Notes: generated from the sequence alone by a model not told the origin. A stretch of 64,000 nt of DNA from Escallonia rubra (GCA_033065855.1 JAVXUO010002322.1:248001-312000), one strand, 5' to 3'; shown: positions 35,281 to 45,995, counted from the first letter of the stretch. Translations and numbers: made by a program.

Positions 35281-37094
35281 AGGATGACACAACACCCTTG
35301 CAATGTTTATGAGAGTTTCAAAGCTTTGGGAATGGAAATATATTTCTCAACGCAGGAGTTTCTTGACTTTGAGAGCATCAGACCTGCCAAATGCCATCTT
35401 GAGCAGTTGTCAAGATTAAGGTTTACAGCAAATGCTTCCCAAGGGTGATTTCAGTGAGTAATATGGCTGATGTTTTTTGTACTGAAGTAGGGATTTTTGG
35501 CTTTAAATGTTATTTCGGATCGTTGTACTTGTTAAGAAAATCTGAAGCCTCTCATCAGCAAAATTCTTTTTCAATCAAGATGATTCTGCTTCCAGGCTTC
35601 TGCAGCAAACAACGAAACATAACCATAACATTGGAGAAATAGTCCATCGCCATCAACCTTAAAATAATTTTGAGCTTTGGGCTATGTGGCATGGTCTGCA
35701 AATAGCTCGGGACACTGCTATATACTGCGGTTCTTCCAGAAAAGTCGACCATTGACCGTCCCGTTGGGCATATAATCTCCTTCCAAGGGAGGAATCAACC
35801 TTGATGGATTCCAAAGGAGTCAACCCTGATGGATCGCATCTAGGATAAATAGCTGGTTTGCTAGTTACTTCTATCGTGACAATGAGTGTGACAATCAAAT
35901 TACTCGGTTTTACTACTGAGATTTTATAGTTTCTTATAGATATTTACAGATGACAATTAGACATGCACCTGGCAGATCTTGGACCCACCTCGACCAGATA
36001 GGACTAGGTTATTTTGACGTTTTGAACGGATTATAGAGCGAGTATGGTATTTATATTTTTAATCCGTACGGGTTATGATCGGGTACGGTACTCTCTCCAA
36101 TCAGCACCGGTATCCGATCCGCCTTTGTACCCGCCCTGACCCGACATGAGCAGTTATTTTGACTTTGACCATGTTATGGGGCGAGTATAGTATTTATATT
36201 TTTATTGGTTTATTCTGTCCAATCCGCCCCGCTAACCCTATGCATGAGCATCTATGTCGTCCATCGGAATATTTGTACAGTTTTCTCACCAAAACCCTTT
36301 AATTTCTTTCTTCTCTTAGCCGACTCTTACAGAGCGTCGTTCCTTCTTCCTTCTCCCTCTGCACCGTCAAGGGTCAACCCCTCGCAGCCATAAACCACCT
36401 CCACCTTACCGGCTACCTACCACCGTCACCACCACCTAACAGTGGACCAAACACTGTCCACCTCCACCAAAGCACCGCATCTCTATGGAATTGATTGGCC
36501 ACCGAGAAGACTAGATTTGGATTCGAAATCAGCTCTTTCCTTTTCCCTTTTTTTTTTTTTTTGGGTTGCTGGATTGGCTCTTTTCTTTCGGTAATCGGTG
36601 GTGATGGGTGAAAATGATAAATTTGTTGAATTTGCTACAAAGAAGATCATGGTTGAATTTTTTAAACTAGACTAGGATCAGGTGCAATATTACACTCATT
36701 TGATTCAGTGACTCAGTGACGGGACGAGACAGGATTTCAAGACTACTAGGACGGGTATGAATTTTATAAAGATCCGCATCCTCTGCCCAATTTTCCGGTG
36801 GATAGTTTGAGTTAACAAGGACGTGTCCCCTAACGTGCCCTAGAAAGACGTTAGTCCGCGTCATTGTTTTATGGTTCTAGTTTTGGACGACTCATTTACA
36901 AAAGCACTACGAGCCAAGATCACGTATTCGTCACTGTTTTCTCTTATGTTTGTCCTTTAGGTTGACATGCCCGTCTTTTTGGTATGTTACATATACACTT
37001 GTAGTCGCCACTCGCCACAAGCATTTTCTACTATCCAAATTCTTTGCCTAAAATTGCAAAAACTAGAGGCAGAATTAAGCGGGCCGAAGCTGCA
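35281..37094. other. UTP5 3' region and intergenic DNA
   Basis: After the UTP5 3' UTR there is a stretch (about 35990-36240) with repeated GCGAGTATGGTATTTATATTTTT-like words and CCGATCCGCC/CCCGCC clusters, probably a worn MITE or retroelement relic of a kind common in dicots. I could not define its ends. No gene is recognisable. Confidence 0.4.
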
Positions 37095-37217
37095 TCTTTG
37101 TCAAAGTCCAAGACTGGCACATACGTCTTTGAAACTTTTCCTTTGCTTTGGCAATAGTTTTTGGAAGCACAAAGAAAACAGAAAAGGTTCATATCTTAGT
37201 CAAATTGGTAATTGGAT

Positions 37218-37482
37218 CACAAATAAATAATTCAAACAACGGCCATATATGTATATATCGACCCGAAGTTGTAGAAAAAACACTCTTAAACAATATATAT
37301 ATATATAAGATTTGGGCCGTCCACAGATCGCATGTGTACGGACAGATCGCGCGAGAAACTTAGGTCAGTTGCCGTGCGTTAACGGATCAGCTCCCTATAT
37401 ATATATTGTTCAAGAATGTTTTTTCTACAACTTTGTATTGATATATATACATATTTCGTCGTTCGAATTATTTATTGTGTCG
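37218..37482. repeat. Foldback with arms of about 88 bp
   Basis: The left arm contains AAATAATTCAAACAACGG, GTATATATCGA and GTTGTAGAAAAAACACTC. The right arm contains the reverse complements GTTTTTTCTACAAC, TATATATACATAT and CGTTCGAATTATTTAT. The AT-rich arms enclose a GC-richer core of about 85 bp. This looks like a MITE. Confidence 0.75.
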
Positions 37483-37817
37483 ATATATACATATATTGTT
37501 CGAGATGTTCTTTTTTTTAAGGTACACGCGGTCTGGTGTCTGCCTCCCTTGGTTTGATATATATTTGATTAATAATCAAGAAAATGTGGTGACGCAATCT
37601 TTTCCAGCTTCACTTTTATATGGTGTGTTCTTTTACTGCTTGGACAGACACATATGAGAAGAACATCTTCCTTGCGACGATCTCGAAAATGGCCAGCATC
37701 ACAATCATTGTTCAGAAGCTATTCCAATCTAAGGGGTAGCAGCGACAGTTGCAAAAGGAGGATGAAGCACTGACGCGGTTCAAAGGCTCTCTGGAGCAAC
37801 AAAAAGGAACAGAAATC

Positions 37818-38015
37818 ATGGTGAGAGAAAAGAGAGAGAAAGGAGAGAAAAAGTGTCAGAAATTGACAAGAGAAATGAGAGAGAAAGGAGAGAGAAAGTG
37901 TCGTAAATTGACGAGAGAAATGAGAGAGAGGAAGAAAGGAAAGTGTTAGAAATTGAAGAGAAAAATGAGAGAGAGAAACATGTCAGAAGTATAAAGAGAG
38001 AAAGGACAGATAAAA
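37818..38015. repeat. AG-rich tandem repeat
   Basis: Several imperfect units of about 45 bp, each with GAGAAATGAGAGAG followed by AAAGTGTCxxAAATTGA, encode a spurious Lys/Arg/Glu-rich frame. Part of the insertion in LEA duplicate 1. Confidence 0.7.
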
Positions 38016-38795
38016 AGAAAAAAAACAGTGCTTGTTTACTCGTCCGTTGCGTAGCGGATGGAACTTGAGGCTGTCTCTACATTATATAGCGGACATATAT
38101 TAAAAACGTAAAACAAAAATTTGGACCTTCCCCAGGTCGCGTGTGATCGGCCAAATCTCGCGAGCAACTTAGCCCAGTTGCCGCGCGATCAACGGATATC
38201 GCGCGCGTGTATTTTCGAGCTACTGTTTTTTTTCTTTTTTTTTAATATACAACTCTCTTTTTTTTTCTTCTTACAGCTGCTTGTATCACTCTCTCATTCT
38301 CATATTTTTATCTCACAATGGAAGACTACTATTTATAGGAAAAACCCAAGTCGGCAATTTCATTCATTAATCCATGTGCATTCTCGATCAAAATCTTCTT
38401 CCAAGTCGGCAGCCTCTTTACCTTATCTTCAACCAAAGGTTCACGGTAAAGCTTTTCTTTTACGGCAATTCTCCATGTCGGTAGCCGCACAAATTGACTT
38501 ACCATGAAGACTTCTTTTGGGTTATCATTCCAGCCACATCTTTAACCAATCAAGATTCCAGCCACACAAATCAAAACCTTCTTCAACTAGATAAGGGTTT
38601 GAAATTCTAACAGTAAAATGATGCATCTGATTGCATTTAGCAACAAGCCAAGGTTACAACCAGTTTCTTATCAAATACAGAAAGCTTAACCCTCGGTCAA
38701 AAGATAAAGGGCGTTTACCACAACAAGAAGATCAAAATACAACAAACACAACTTAAAAAAAAGAAGCCATAATCAAAAGAAACTAGTAATTGTCT

Positions 38796-39269
38796 CTAGC
38801 TTTTGGTTGCTTTTTTCTGATCTTCAGGCTTATCAGTCATGCCAAAGGTCTGCTTCACAGCATCAGCAGCACCCTGAGCCATGCTCATCACTTGCTCCCC
38901 GGTCTTCTGCAGCACGCTGCCGGTACTTTCCTTGCCGGCCTGAGCCGTCTCCTTAGCCGACTCGGTCATCTCAGTGGCCTTCTCCTTTGTGGCCTGCGTG
39001 GCTTCAACCGCCTTGTCCTTGACGGTTTGAGTCGTCTCCAAGGTCTTGTCCTTGACGGTTTGAGCCGTCTCCAAGGTCTTGTCCTTGACGGTTTGAGTCG
39101 TCTCCAAGGTCTTGTCCTTGGCCGCGCCTGTCTTGTCGGAGAGGTAGCTCCCGGCCTGATCCTTGGACTCGAGGGTGCGGTCCCTTGCGTTCCCGGCCAC
39201 CTCTGAAGCCTTGTCCTTAATCTCTTGTGCCTTGTCCTTCACCGTGTCCGCCATTTGGCCAGTCTTCTC
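38796..39269 (-). pseudogene. LEA (11-mer repeat type) gene copy 1, start-codon exon lost
   Basis: Minus-strand copy of a hydrophilic LEA_4/group-3 gene. Exon 2 (38796-39269) is intact and rich in 11-mers of the type KDKTLETTQTV. Its first ATG, at 39254, would give 152 residues beginning MADTVKDKAQEIKDK. The sister copy starts in an upstream exon whose coding part is 57 nt. Here the matching segment keeps only the last part, coding RAGEAKGQAQ (about 39652-39690), and the part with ATG and the 5' leader is replaced by an unrelated short sequence with an in-frame stop. Initiation would have to use the internal ATG. Compared with copy 2 it has two extra 11-mers. Promoter motifs are well kept, so it may still be transcribed. 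Pseudogene or shortened LEA protein: undecided. Confidence 0.7.
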
Positions 39270-39738
39270 CTGTTTAGTAGAGTGCAGAAGGAACTCAGTT
39301 CACGTAAAAATGACTAAAATAAAAGCTCAAGACGTTGATAAATGCCCTCTTTTGATTTGGATATACCACAAGCTTAGTACCTCCATGTGAAGCGAAAAGA
39401 TCAACACTGCTTACAGATTAGAAAGGCGCAAGACTATACTCTTTTCTTTTTGAAAAGGGCACATTTTCAAGTTTTCCTTCCACAACATGCTTATGGAAAC
39501 CCACTTGGTAAGAACAAAGCCAATATGTTCTTCTACGTGCCATAAAGAACATGATCTAAACTAGTTTAACCCAAAGGAAAATAGACATGTTTCATGATTT
39601 TGCATTCCCCATACCATGCACCAAACGACGATGAGAACCAAAAGTGTACCTGAGCTTGACCCTTGGCTTCACCGGCTCGGAAGTCTAGCCCTTAAAAGCA
39701 ACAACAAACTCTTGGGGTAAGTGAGTAAGAAGAGTGCT

Positions 39739-39820
39739 TGCATGCAGTTTATATAGAAGATGCAAGTGAGCTGATGGACCTACGCGTGGCCCGATGTGCG
39801 ACACGTGTACGGGGCACGTG
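39739..39820 (-). promoter_or_regulatory. Seed/ABA-type promoter of LEA copy 1
   Basis: Reading away from the gene: an RY-like TGCATGCA at 39739-39746, a TATA box (TATATAAA on the minus strand, 39748-39755), TACGCGTGGC at 39781-39790, and two G-box/ABRE cores CACGTG at 39802-39807 and 39815-39820. ABI3-type factors bind RY words and bZIP ABI5-type factors bind ABREs in seed LEA promoters. Confidence 0.65.
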
Positions 39821-39904
39821 TTACTCTACAGTTAGTTTATAGGAGCTCTTGCTAGCTGTTGGTTCATTGGTATATGGCCGGTTTTGTCACCCTTTTTGGC
39901 TCGA

Positions 39905-39907
<3 letters not shown>

Positions 39908-39945
<38 letters not shown>
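39908..39945. repeat. (AT)n microsatellite between the LEA duplicates
   Basis: About 19 AT units, at the junction between the two tandem units. Confidence 0.9.
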
Positions 39946-39947
<2 letters not shown>

Positions 39948-40228
39948 TCAAAGTCCAAGACTCGCTCAAACGTCTTTGAAACCTCTACTTTGCTTTGGCA
40001 AAATAGTTTTGGAAGCATAAAGAGAGGAAAAGGTACAGATCTTAGCCAAATTGGTACAAGTAAAACGATGCATCTGATTGCACTGAGTAACAAGCCAAGG
40101 TCACAACCAGTTTCTTATTAATTACGGAAAGCTTAACCCTCGGTCAAAAGATAAAGGGTGTTTACCACAACAAGAAGATCAAAATACAACAAACACAACT
40201 TAAAAAAGGAAGCCATAATCAAAAGAAA

Positions 40229-41097
40229 CTAGTAATTGTCTTTCTTGGTTGCTTTGTTCTGATCTTCAGGCTCATCAGCCATGCCAAAGGTCTGCTTCAC
40301 AGCATCAGCAGCACCCTGAGCCATGCTCTTCACTTGCTCCCCGGTCTTCTGCAGCACGCTGCCGGTATTTTCCTTGCCGGCCTGAGCCGTCTCCTTGCCC
40401 GACTCGGCCATCTCAGAGGCCTTCTCCTTTGTGGCCTGAGTGGCTCCAGCCGCCTTGTCCTTGGCGGCTTGAGTCGTCTCCCAGGTCTTGTCTTTGGCCG
40501 CGGCTGTCTTGTCGGAGAGGTAGCTCCCGGTCTGGTCCTTGGACTCCTGGGTACGGTCCCTTGCGTTCCCGGCCATCTCCGAAGCCTTGTCCTTAGTCTC
40601 GTGTGCCTTGTCCCTCACCGTGTCCGCCATTTGGCCAGTCTTCTCCTGTTTAGTAGAGTGCAGACGGAACTCAGTTCGCGTAAAAATGACTAAAATAAAA
40701 GCTCAAGACGTTGATAAATGCCCTCTTTTGATTTGATTATACCACAAGCTTAGTACCTCAATGTGAAGCGAAAAGATCAACACTGCTTACAGATGAAAAG
40801 GGGCAAGACTATACTCCTTTTTTACTTTTTGGAAAGGGGCACATTTTCAAGACTTCTTTCCACGATATGCTTATGGAAACCCACTTGGTAAGAACAAAGC
40901 CAACACATTCTTCTACGTGCCATAAAGTACATGATCTAAAGTTCTAAACTAGTTAAACCCAAAACGATAATAGACATGTTTCATGATTTTGCATTCCCCA
41001 TACCAAGCACCATGAACGATGATGAGAGCCAAAAGTGTACCTGAGCTTGACCCTTGGCTTCACCGGCTCTGTAATATCCCTGCTGCTCGCGAGACAT
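40229..41097 (-). CDS. LEA protein, 11-mer repeat type (group 3 / LEA_4), copy 2
   Basis: Hydrophilic protein expected to be disordered in water and to fold into amphipathic helix on drying, protecting seed or stressed cells. Two exons on the minus strand: 41041-41097 (MSREQQGYYRAGEAKGQAQ) and 40229-40645, joined in phase 0 to give 157 residues. Exon 2 starts EKTGQMADTVRDKAHETKDK and holds 11-mer-like repeats such as AAKDKTWETTQ and ATKEKASEMAE. It then has TGEQVKSMAQGAADAVKQTF, a C-terminal module also present in the plus-strand LEA gene at 43459. No signal peptide and no Cys or hydrophobic segment, as usual for the family. The start in exon 1 is preferred over the ATG at 40630 because the exon 1 segment AGEAKGQAQEKT is typical of the family. 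Confidence 0.92.
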
Positions 41098-41213
41098 CTT
41101 TTCTGATCTATCTATCTAACTCTAAAAGCAACAACAAACTGATCTTAATATGCAGAAATGCTTCAAAATATACTTGGTAATAAACTCTTGGGTGAGTGAG
41201 TAAGAAGGGTGCT

Positions 41214-41297
41214 TGCATGCAGTTTATATAGAAGATGCAGGTGAGCTGATGGACCTACGCGTGGCCTGATGTGCGACGCGTGTACGGGATACGTGCC
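41214..41297 (-). promoter_or_regulatory. Seed/ABA-type promoter of LEA copy 2
   Basis: RY-like TGCATGCA at 41214-41221, a TATA box (TATATAAA on the minus strand) at 41223-41230, TACGCGTGGC at 41256-41265, and ACGT/GCGT cores at about 41276-41297. The two perfect CACGTG words of copy 1 are altered here to GACGCGTG and TACGTGCC. Confidence 0.6.
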
Positions 41298-41356
41298 ACT
41301 CTACAGTTAGTTTATAGGAGCTCTTGCTAGCTGTTGGCTCATTGATATAGGTTGAT

Positions 41357-43270
41357 GATGCCGCCTGTGGTTATGTACTATAAATAAATATAGAGGGCAT
41401 TTATACATGGCCATAATGCGGACACCCTTTTTCTGATTAATTAACCTACCACAATTGAAAAAGAAGTGAATCCTCAAAAAGTTCTCTCACTCAACCCAAT
41501 GTTAATCTTCAAAAACATTAAAAGAAAATTGTGGGTTGATAATTTTTTTTTCCTTCATAATTTATTTATACTATGCAAACATGTGGAAGTATCAAGAGGA
41601 AGAAGAGATGTCTATATGGCCATATGAGTTTTCGAAAATATATGTGTGTATAAATATAATTTGAGTTGAGATCCTAACTTGGTATATAATTGTCTAATTA
41701 AGGAAGATGATTGTTTCATTCTCAAGTTGAACTAATTTACTGCAAATTAACAGTCTATATACGTGTCATAGTAGAAAACTGTATATCGATAAATTAAGAA
41801 TTATAACAGTTAAAAAGCGGATTGATATTAAATTATGCTTTCTTAACGTTCTTAAAGACGTTCTGATAGATATAAACGTGGATTATCTATTTGTATTTCG
41901 AGACTCGGTTTATGACAAACAAGAAATGGATGGAAATGGTTGAATAGCAAATAAATTTAGCATTTTTTTTTAAAGGCGAAGATAACAAATGAAAGCTAAC
42001 AAGCAAAACCAAAAAAAAAAAAAGAAGAAGATGATGACCAAACGTAACATAGACCTTTTCTTGCAATTCATGGGTCAGGTGCTTATTATATCCGAGTCGC
42101 AGCATAAAGTCTAGGCTAGTAGGATGGGCTAGGCCTTGACCAATGTTTCACGACAAGCCCAATTGAAATATGGTTTCCCTTAGTCCGGTCCATCTTGAAT
42201 CTCTATGACCGTATTTTGACATAATATCTTTTTGTGACGGTTGACCAAACGAAATAGTGATGTCGTTAAATATTTTTATGAAAATATATTGTTGTCCTCC
42301 AACCTTATTTCGCTCCTTTCTCTCTCATACTTAGAACACCCACCATCTCACTTATATCAACCATTGCACCACCCCAACACCACCAACCACAACCACTAAT
42401 TACATCAAAGATCCAGTAAAAAATTCCATCCGGATAAAATCCAAAGATCCACCCCACCACTTACAAAACACACACGTGCACACAATTGCCCCCCCACTAT
42501 ATCCTCCAACAACCACCACAGCACCACTGCAACACCATCCACTATCACCAAGTACCACGACAGGTGCTTGTACGCATCACTACAAAGAAAACGCTAACCG
42601 AGTAGGCCAGAGATGCCAATGCCACCTTCTCTATGTCGCTGATAGCATCTGATCCTGTCAAATCGATCGTGGCTAAGCAGGCTGGCGACAAAGACAGCGT
42701 AAGTCCAACTGGTGAACCTGATGCAAATCCGCTGGAATCAGAGCCATACCCATGGGTCATGAACACGACCGGTGGTTTTCATAGGGAGATGAAACAGGAT
42801 GAACAACTTGGCAAATCTTGCCGTTTCATATGAAATTTTTTTATTTTTTTTGGTGGGGGTGGGGGGTTATGACTTATGGGAGATAAACCTAAGCTTGCCC
42901 CTAAAACATTTGGAAGAAATGCTGCTTTAGATCCTGCCCCGCTTTTGAGCTAAGTGGTTTTGATCTGGTTACAAAATGTCACATCAAAATACGATAAAAA
43001 TGGTATTGACATTTTCAAAACATGAAATGGTCATGTCAGTCAAAATCGCTAATTAATGTTACAGAATTCTAACTTCAGAACAATCTTTTACATTTTGATA
43101 GGAATATCGCTTTGTTAAAACATGGTCTTAACTGCAAGCTTGAGTAATATTATTCTTCCTTTAATTAGGCACACAAAATATAATTCCATTAGTTTAGCAC
43201 AAAAACTCTCTCTCTCTCTCTCTCTGTGTGCGCGACCGAGCAACCGCTTTGAACCATTCCAGGGATCCAC
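41357..43270. other. Intergenic region between divergent LEA genes
   Basis: AT-rich, with no recognised gene. ORFs on both strands at 42545-42833 overlap a less AT-rich piece. It might be a gene relic, but no domain is apparent and neither strand is convincing. A (CT)n run lies at about 43206-43227. Confidence 0.4.
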
Positions 43271-43277
43271 CACATGC

Positions 43278-43378
43278 CACGTGTTAGGAAATGCATGCAT
43301 TGAGGTACAAACAGACACTGTGACCTAGTGATCCCTGCCACCATACATGAAACTGGTACAGATGTGAAGGTTATAAAT
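43278..43378 (+). promoter_or_regulatory. Seed/ABA-type promoter of the plus-strand LEA gene
   Basis: GCCACGTGTTA with the CACGTG core at 43278-43283, an RY word ATGCATGCAT at 43291-43300, and a TATA box TATAAAT at 43372-43378. The start codon is at 43459. This is the same combination of motifs as in the two minus-strand LEA promoters. Confidence 0.65.
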
Positions 43379-43458
43379 CTCAACACTCTTCTTCATCTCA
43401 GATATAACCACAAAAAAGAGACATAATCCAGGAGGACACATCGAGTCGAGCAAGAAAA

Positions 43459-44575
43459 ATGGCAAGTCAAAATCCCAGCAGCATATACAATACTGCTGAC
43501 AATACAACGGCTCAAGCTCAAGTAATCCTCCTTCCATTCTTTAATTTCTAATTATGAATGTTGAACGATACTCAAGTTTCAATCAGTTATACGTTACTTT
43601 GGAAAGACTGTCGTGTAAATTTGCTAACTTTTTGTGTCATTTCTGCACCTACGATGTTTCAGCTGAAGAGAGATGAGCTGATAAACATACCATCCAACAC
43701 CCAACACTATGGGCAAGACCCTAACTTCGCTCAACAGGTAAGTACTTTGTATCTCTTTAATTTGTTATGCACGCAGCCATGCTCAATATCTAACCAAGAA
43801 AAAGGAATAGCGACACCTTCTTCTTTATTCATTCGTCCTACCTACTTCTGTAATGGTACAAGTGCATTTCTTGGTTTAAAAGACCTTATGTTACTGAAAG
43901 AATAAGCCTGTTAAGAGGTGATTAATGACGACCTTCCACATCTACTGTAGAGTTACCAACTCTATGCTTTATATGTACCCCATTAGCTAAATTCCAACCA
44001 TCTAAATTTGGTAACTATATAAATCGCGATGATCGATCATTGCAAAGTAATAACTAAATATTATTTTTATGATAAAATGTCGTGAGAAGTCATTTATAGA
44101 GGAGATTGATATCCCGACTCCACGTTTCAATGCTTACGCTCTACTTTTAGCATTATAAAAAATATTACTAAGGGCATTTTTTACACCGTTACCCAGTTTT
44201 TGTAACAAAAGTGGGGTGCGAGAGAGGTAAAAGTATATATGTGAAATTCGCTCATAGTACATGATCTGTGCACGAGCACCAGCACCAGCACCAACTTTAT
44301 ATATATGCCTGATTGTTCAGTAATTGCAGACCGGTGACCAAGTGAAGACGATGGCGCACGGAGCAGCAAACATAGCAACGGGAGCTGCGCAAGGTGCAGT
44401 GAACATTGCGCAGGGTGCAGCAGTAGGAGCTGCAAACATGGCACAAGGCGCAGCTGGAGCAGTGAAGAGAACTCTAGGGGTGAATCCAGCAGATAACAGC
44501 TCCAACTACATTAACAGCAACACCAATCTCCCCATCAGCACCAACGATCCAAACAACCCAGCCACTAGGATTTGA
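43459..44575 (+). CDS. LEA-like seed protein related to the tandem pair
   Basis: Three exons, 43459-43521, 43663-43737 and 44330-44575, all phase 0, give 127 residues. The N-terminus MASQNPSSIYNTADNTTAQA is polar; exon 2 reads LKRDELINIPSNTQHYGQDP. Exon 3 starts TGDQVKTMAHGAANIATGAA and continues in Ala/Gly-rich repeats (GAANIAQGAAV-like) up to AGAVKRTLGV, then a polar Asn/Pro-rich tail ending NNPATRI. The TGDQVKTMAHGAA and AVKRTLGV pieces match TGEQVKSMAQGAADAVKQTF of the neighbouring LEA genes. Exon 1 also ends in the same QAQ as exon 1 of copy 2. I infer a diverged paralog. Exact LEA subfamily is not certain. Confidence 0.75.
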
Positions 44576-44591
44576 ATGGCTGTTTCTCCAA

Positions 44592-44597
44592 AATAAA
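44592..44597 (+). terminator. Poly(A) signal of the plus-strand LEA gene
   Basis: AATAAA lies 17 bp after the stop codon. It is close, so further downstream signals may also be used. Confidence 0.35.
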
Positions 44598-45297
44598 GTG
44601 CCATGTTGAGGAAATTGTGTGGCATTGATGATCAACCACCTTTCGTTTTGTTCTTCGAGTCCTTTGAAATAATAATTTATCCTTCTTATTGCTTGTTATA
44701 CTTGCTGGTACAGTACTGTTTACTTAGAAACTGGTCGTGGAGGTCGAATTTCATATTACCACCTCCACAAAAGCATCGAACATGGTCACCAAATTCACTA
44801 ACTAATTTGCAGATGTTAGTAACCTTCGATTTGGCCCAAATAATGCTTCATTTATTGCTTGAGCTTCAGCATGTTCAGCACATGTAGCTTCCTTGTCCAT
44901 GGCTGCATCTTCAAGATGTTTGATGTTACCCTTGGCTGTTTTTGGTTACGAAGAAAGACAGCAAGACCTCTTGAAAGACATTGCAGAGTTATTAGGGGTT
45001 GGTTGGGTTGAAACTAAATCATGAAGCACACAAAATACAGGAAGTAGTTAATTTCCTAGAATGCCATATGGGTTGTGAATGATTCTCCTTCCTCCTCTCT
45101 TCTTTCATTTGTTTGTCCCTCTTTTATTAGGGTTCTTCCCCCTGTTGGAGTGTCAAGATGGGAGTCAACTCCAAAGATTTCAGTTTGCAATGAAGGTGGA
45201 TTTAGTGATGCAATCTTTACACCCTCTCTTACATGACCTCTGACGTAACACTAAGCCTTAGATAGGTTTTGCCAACAGATGTCACAATTACTATCAA
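44598..45297. other. Intergenic stretch before the Pack-MULE
   Basis: No recognised gene or repeat, apart from the start of the short tandem repeat that the Pack-MULE interrupts (from about 45274). Confidence 0.45.
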
Positions 45298-45514
45298 TTT
45301 TTATTTGGGTAAATTACACTAAAACCCCCTGAGGTTTTACGTAATTACACTCCACTACCGCTATCTTTAAAAATTACACTCCGCTCAAAAAGTAACATTT
45401 TTTCTTACGGTGTTAACGATGCAATGCAAAAAGACATAAATGCCCCTCAACAATGTTTTCCTGGAATTTGGCTGAAATTCCAAAATGAAGATGAAGCCCT
45501 TTGTACAACACGAT

Positions 45515-45836
45515 TCACTGCAACATGAAGATGAAGCCGACCGGGGCGTCGGAGTAGGCGGGTGGGCGGGAGCGGTCGTAGTGGGTGTTGGGGTTGGAGA
45601 CGGTGACGTATTGGAGGAAGGTGAAGTCCACGATGCTGTTGGCGACGGAGAAGGTCGGGAACTGGACGACGTCGACGGTGATCTTGGGGTCTTTCGGTTT
45701 GAAGAGGAGGAAGTAATAAACGACGACGATTCCGGCAGCCAGGAAGAGCAAGAAGATCGTGGCCACTATGCACGAGGCAAGGTTGGTTGTACGGCCGGTC
45801 TTAGATCTGTGAGGCTGGGAAGGGAGATGTTTGATA
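45515..45836 (-). pseudogene. Captured NHL/LEA-2 (NDR1/HIN1-like) gene fragment
   Basis: Inside the Pack-MULE. The minus-strand frame has a basic stretch SKTGRTTNLASC, a membrane-spanning segment around FLLFLAAGIVVVYYFLLF, then FKPKDPKITVDVVQFPTFSV and VDFTFLQYVTVSNPN. This is the typical start of plant NHL/LEA-2 membrane proteins, which carry the membrane anchor just before the LEA-2 domain. The domain stops early, so only a fragment is present. The parent gene is not in this window. Confidence 0.75.
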
Positions 45837-45995
45837 GGCCTGGAGGGAAAGCCGGCGGTAGGCGGCGGGGGAGATGCCGAACTGGGCGAGCTTGTCCGGG
45901 TGGCGCTGGAGGACAAGCCGGCGGTAGGCGGAGCGGATCTCGCCGGCGGTGCAGTCGCCGCCAAGCCCCAGCACCTTGTATTGGCACTGCTTCAC
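45837..45995 (-). pseudogene. Captured DnaJ J-domain fragment
   Basis: Minus-strand frame QCQYKVLGLGGDCTAGEIRS, then AYRRLVLQRHPDKLAQFGIS. It has helices I-II and the HPD loop of a J-domain, like plant DNAJC21/JJJ1-type proteins. The rest of the J-domain is missing. It runs straight into the NHL fragment through a repeated 24-bp GC-rich word (AGCCGGCGGTAGGCGG at about 45850-45865 and 45914-45929), so the two sources are fused. Confidence 0.75.

Larger units (their letters stand above)
37211..38610. mobile_element. 1.4-kb insertion in LEA duplicate 1, with a foldback and AG-rich repeats
   Basis: Defined by comparing the two tandem units. It contains a foldback with arms at about 37218-37306 and 37396-37482 around a unique core at 37309-37390. 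An AG-rich tandem repeat lies at about 37818-38015. A second copy of the foldback core lies at about 38119-38208 (CAGTTGCCG-CG-rich words and GATCGCGCGAG/ATCTCGCGAG). A 66-codon ORF over the AG-rich part is Lys/Glu/Arg-rich by composition. No transposase is seen and the superfamily is unclear. Confidence 0.5.
37095..41356. repeat. Tandem duplication carrying two LEA genes
   Basis: Copy 1 is split: 37095-37210 matches 39945-40056, and 38611-39877 matches 40058-41356. The match covers the upstream flank, the 3' region, coding exon, intron and promoter. Copy 2 is contiguous across the point where copy 1 is split, so about 1.4 kb (roughly 37211-38610) was inserted into copy 1. Divergence of several percent with small indels points to a duplication that is not very recent. 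Confidence 0.8.

Noticed and set aside
36000-36850. Possible retroelement or LTR relic with repeated GGTATTTATATTTTT words
   Set aside because: No paired ends, primer-binding site or coding part seen; left as unclassified repeat-like DNA.
37749-37949. Lys/Glu/Arg-rich ORF as a coiled-coil protein
   Set aside because: It is the translation of an AG-rich tandem repeat.
38790-39206. Leu/Gly-rich plus-strand ORF opposite LEA copy 1
   Set aside because: It is the antisense shadow of 33-bp LEA repeats; the minus strand has the conserved LEA motifs and splice site.
42545-42833. Overlapping ORFs between the LEA genes as a further seed protein
   Set aside because: Neither strand gives a convincing domain, start context or splice structure.
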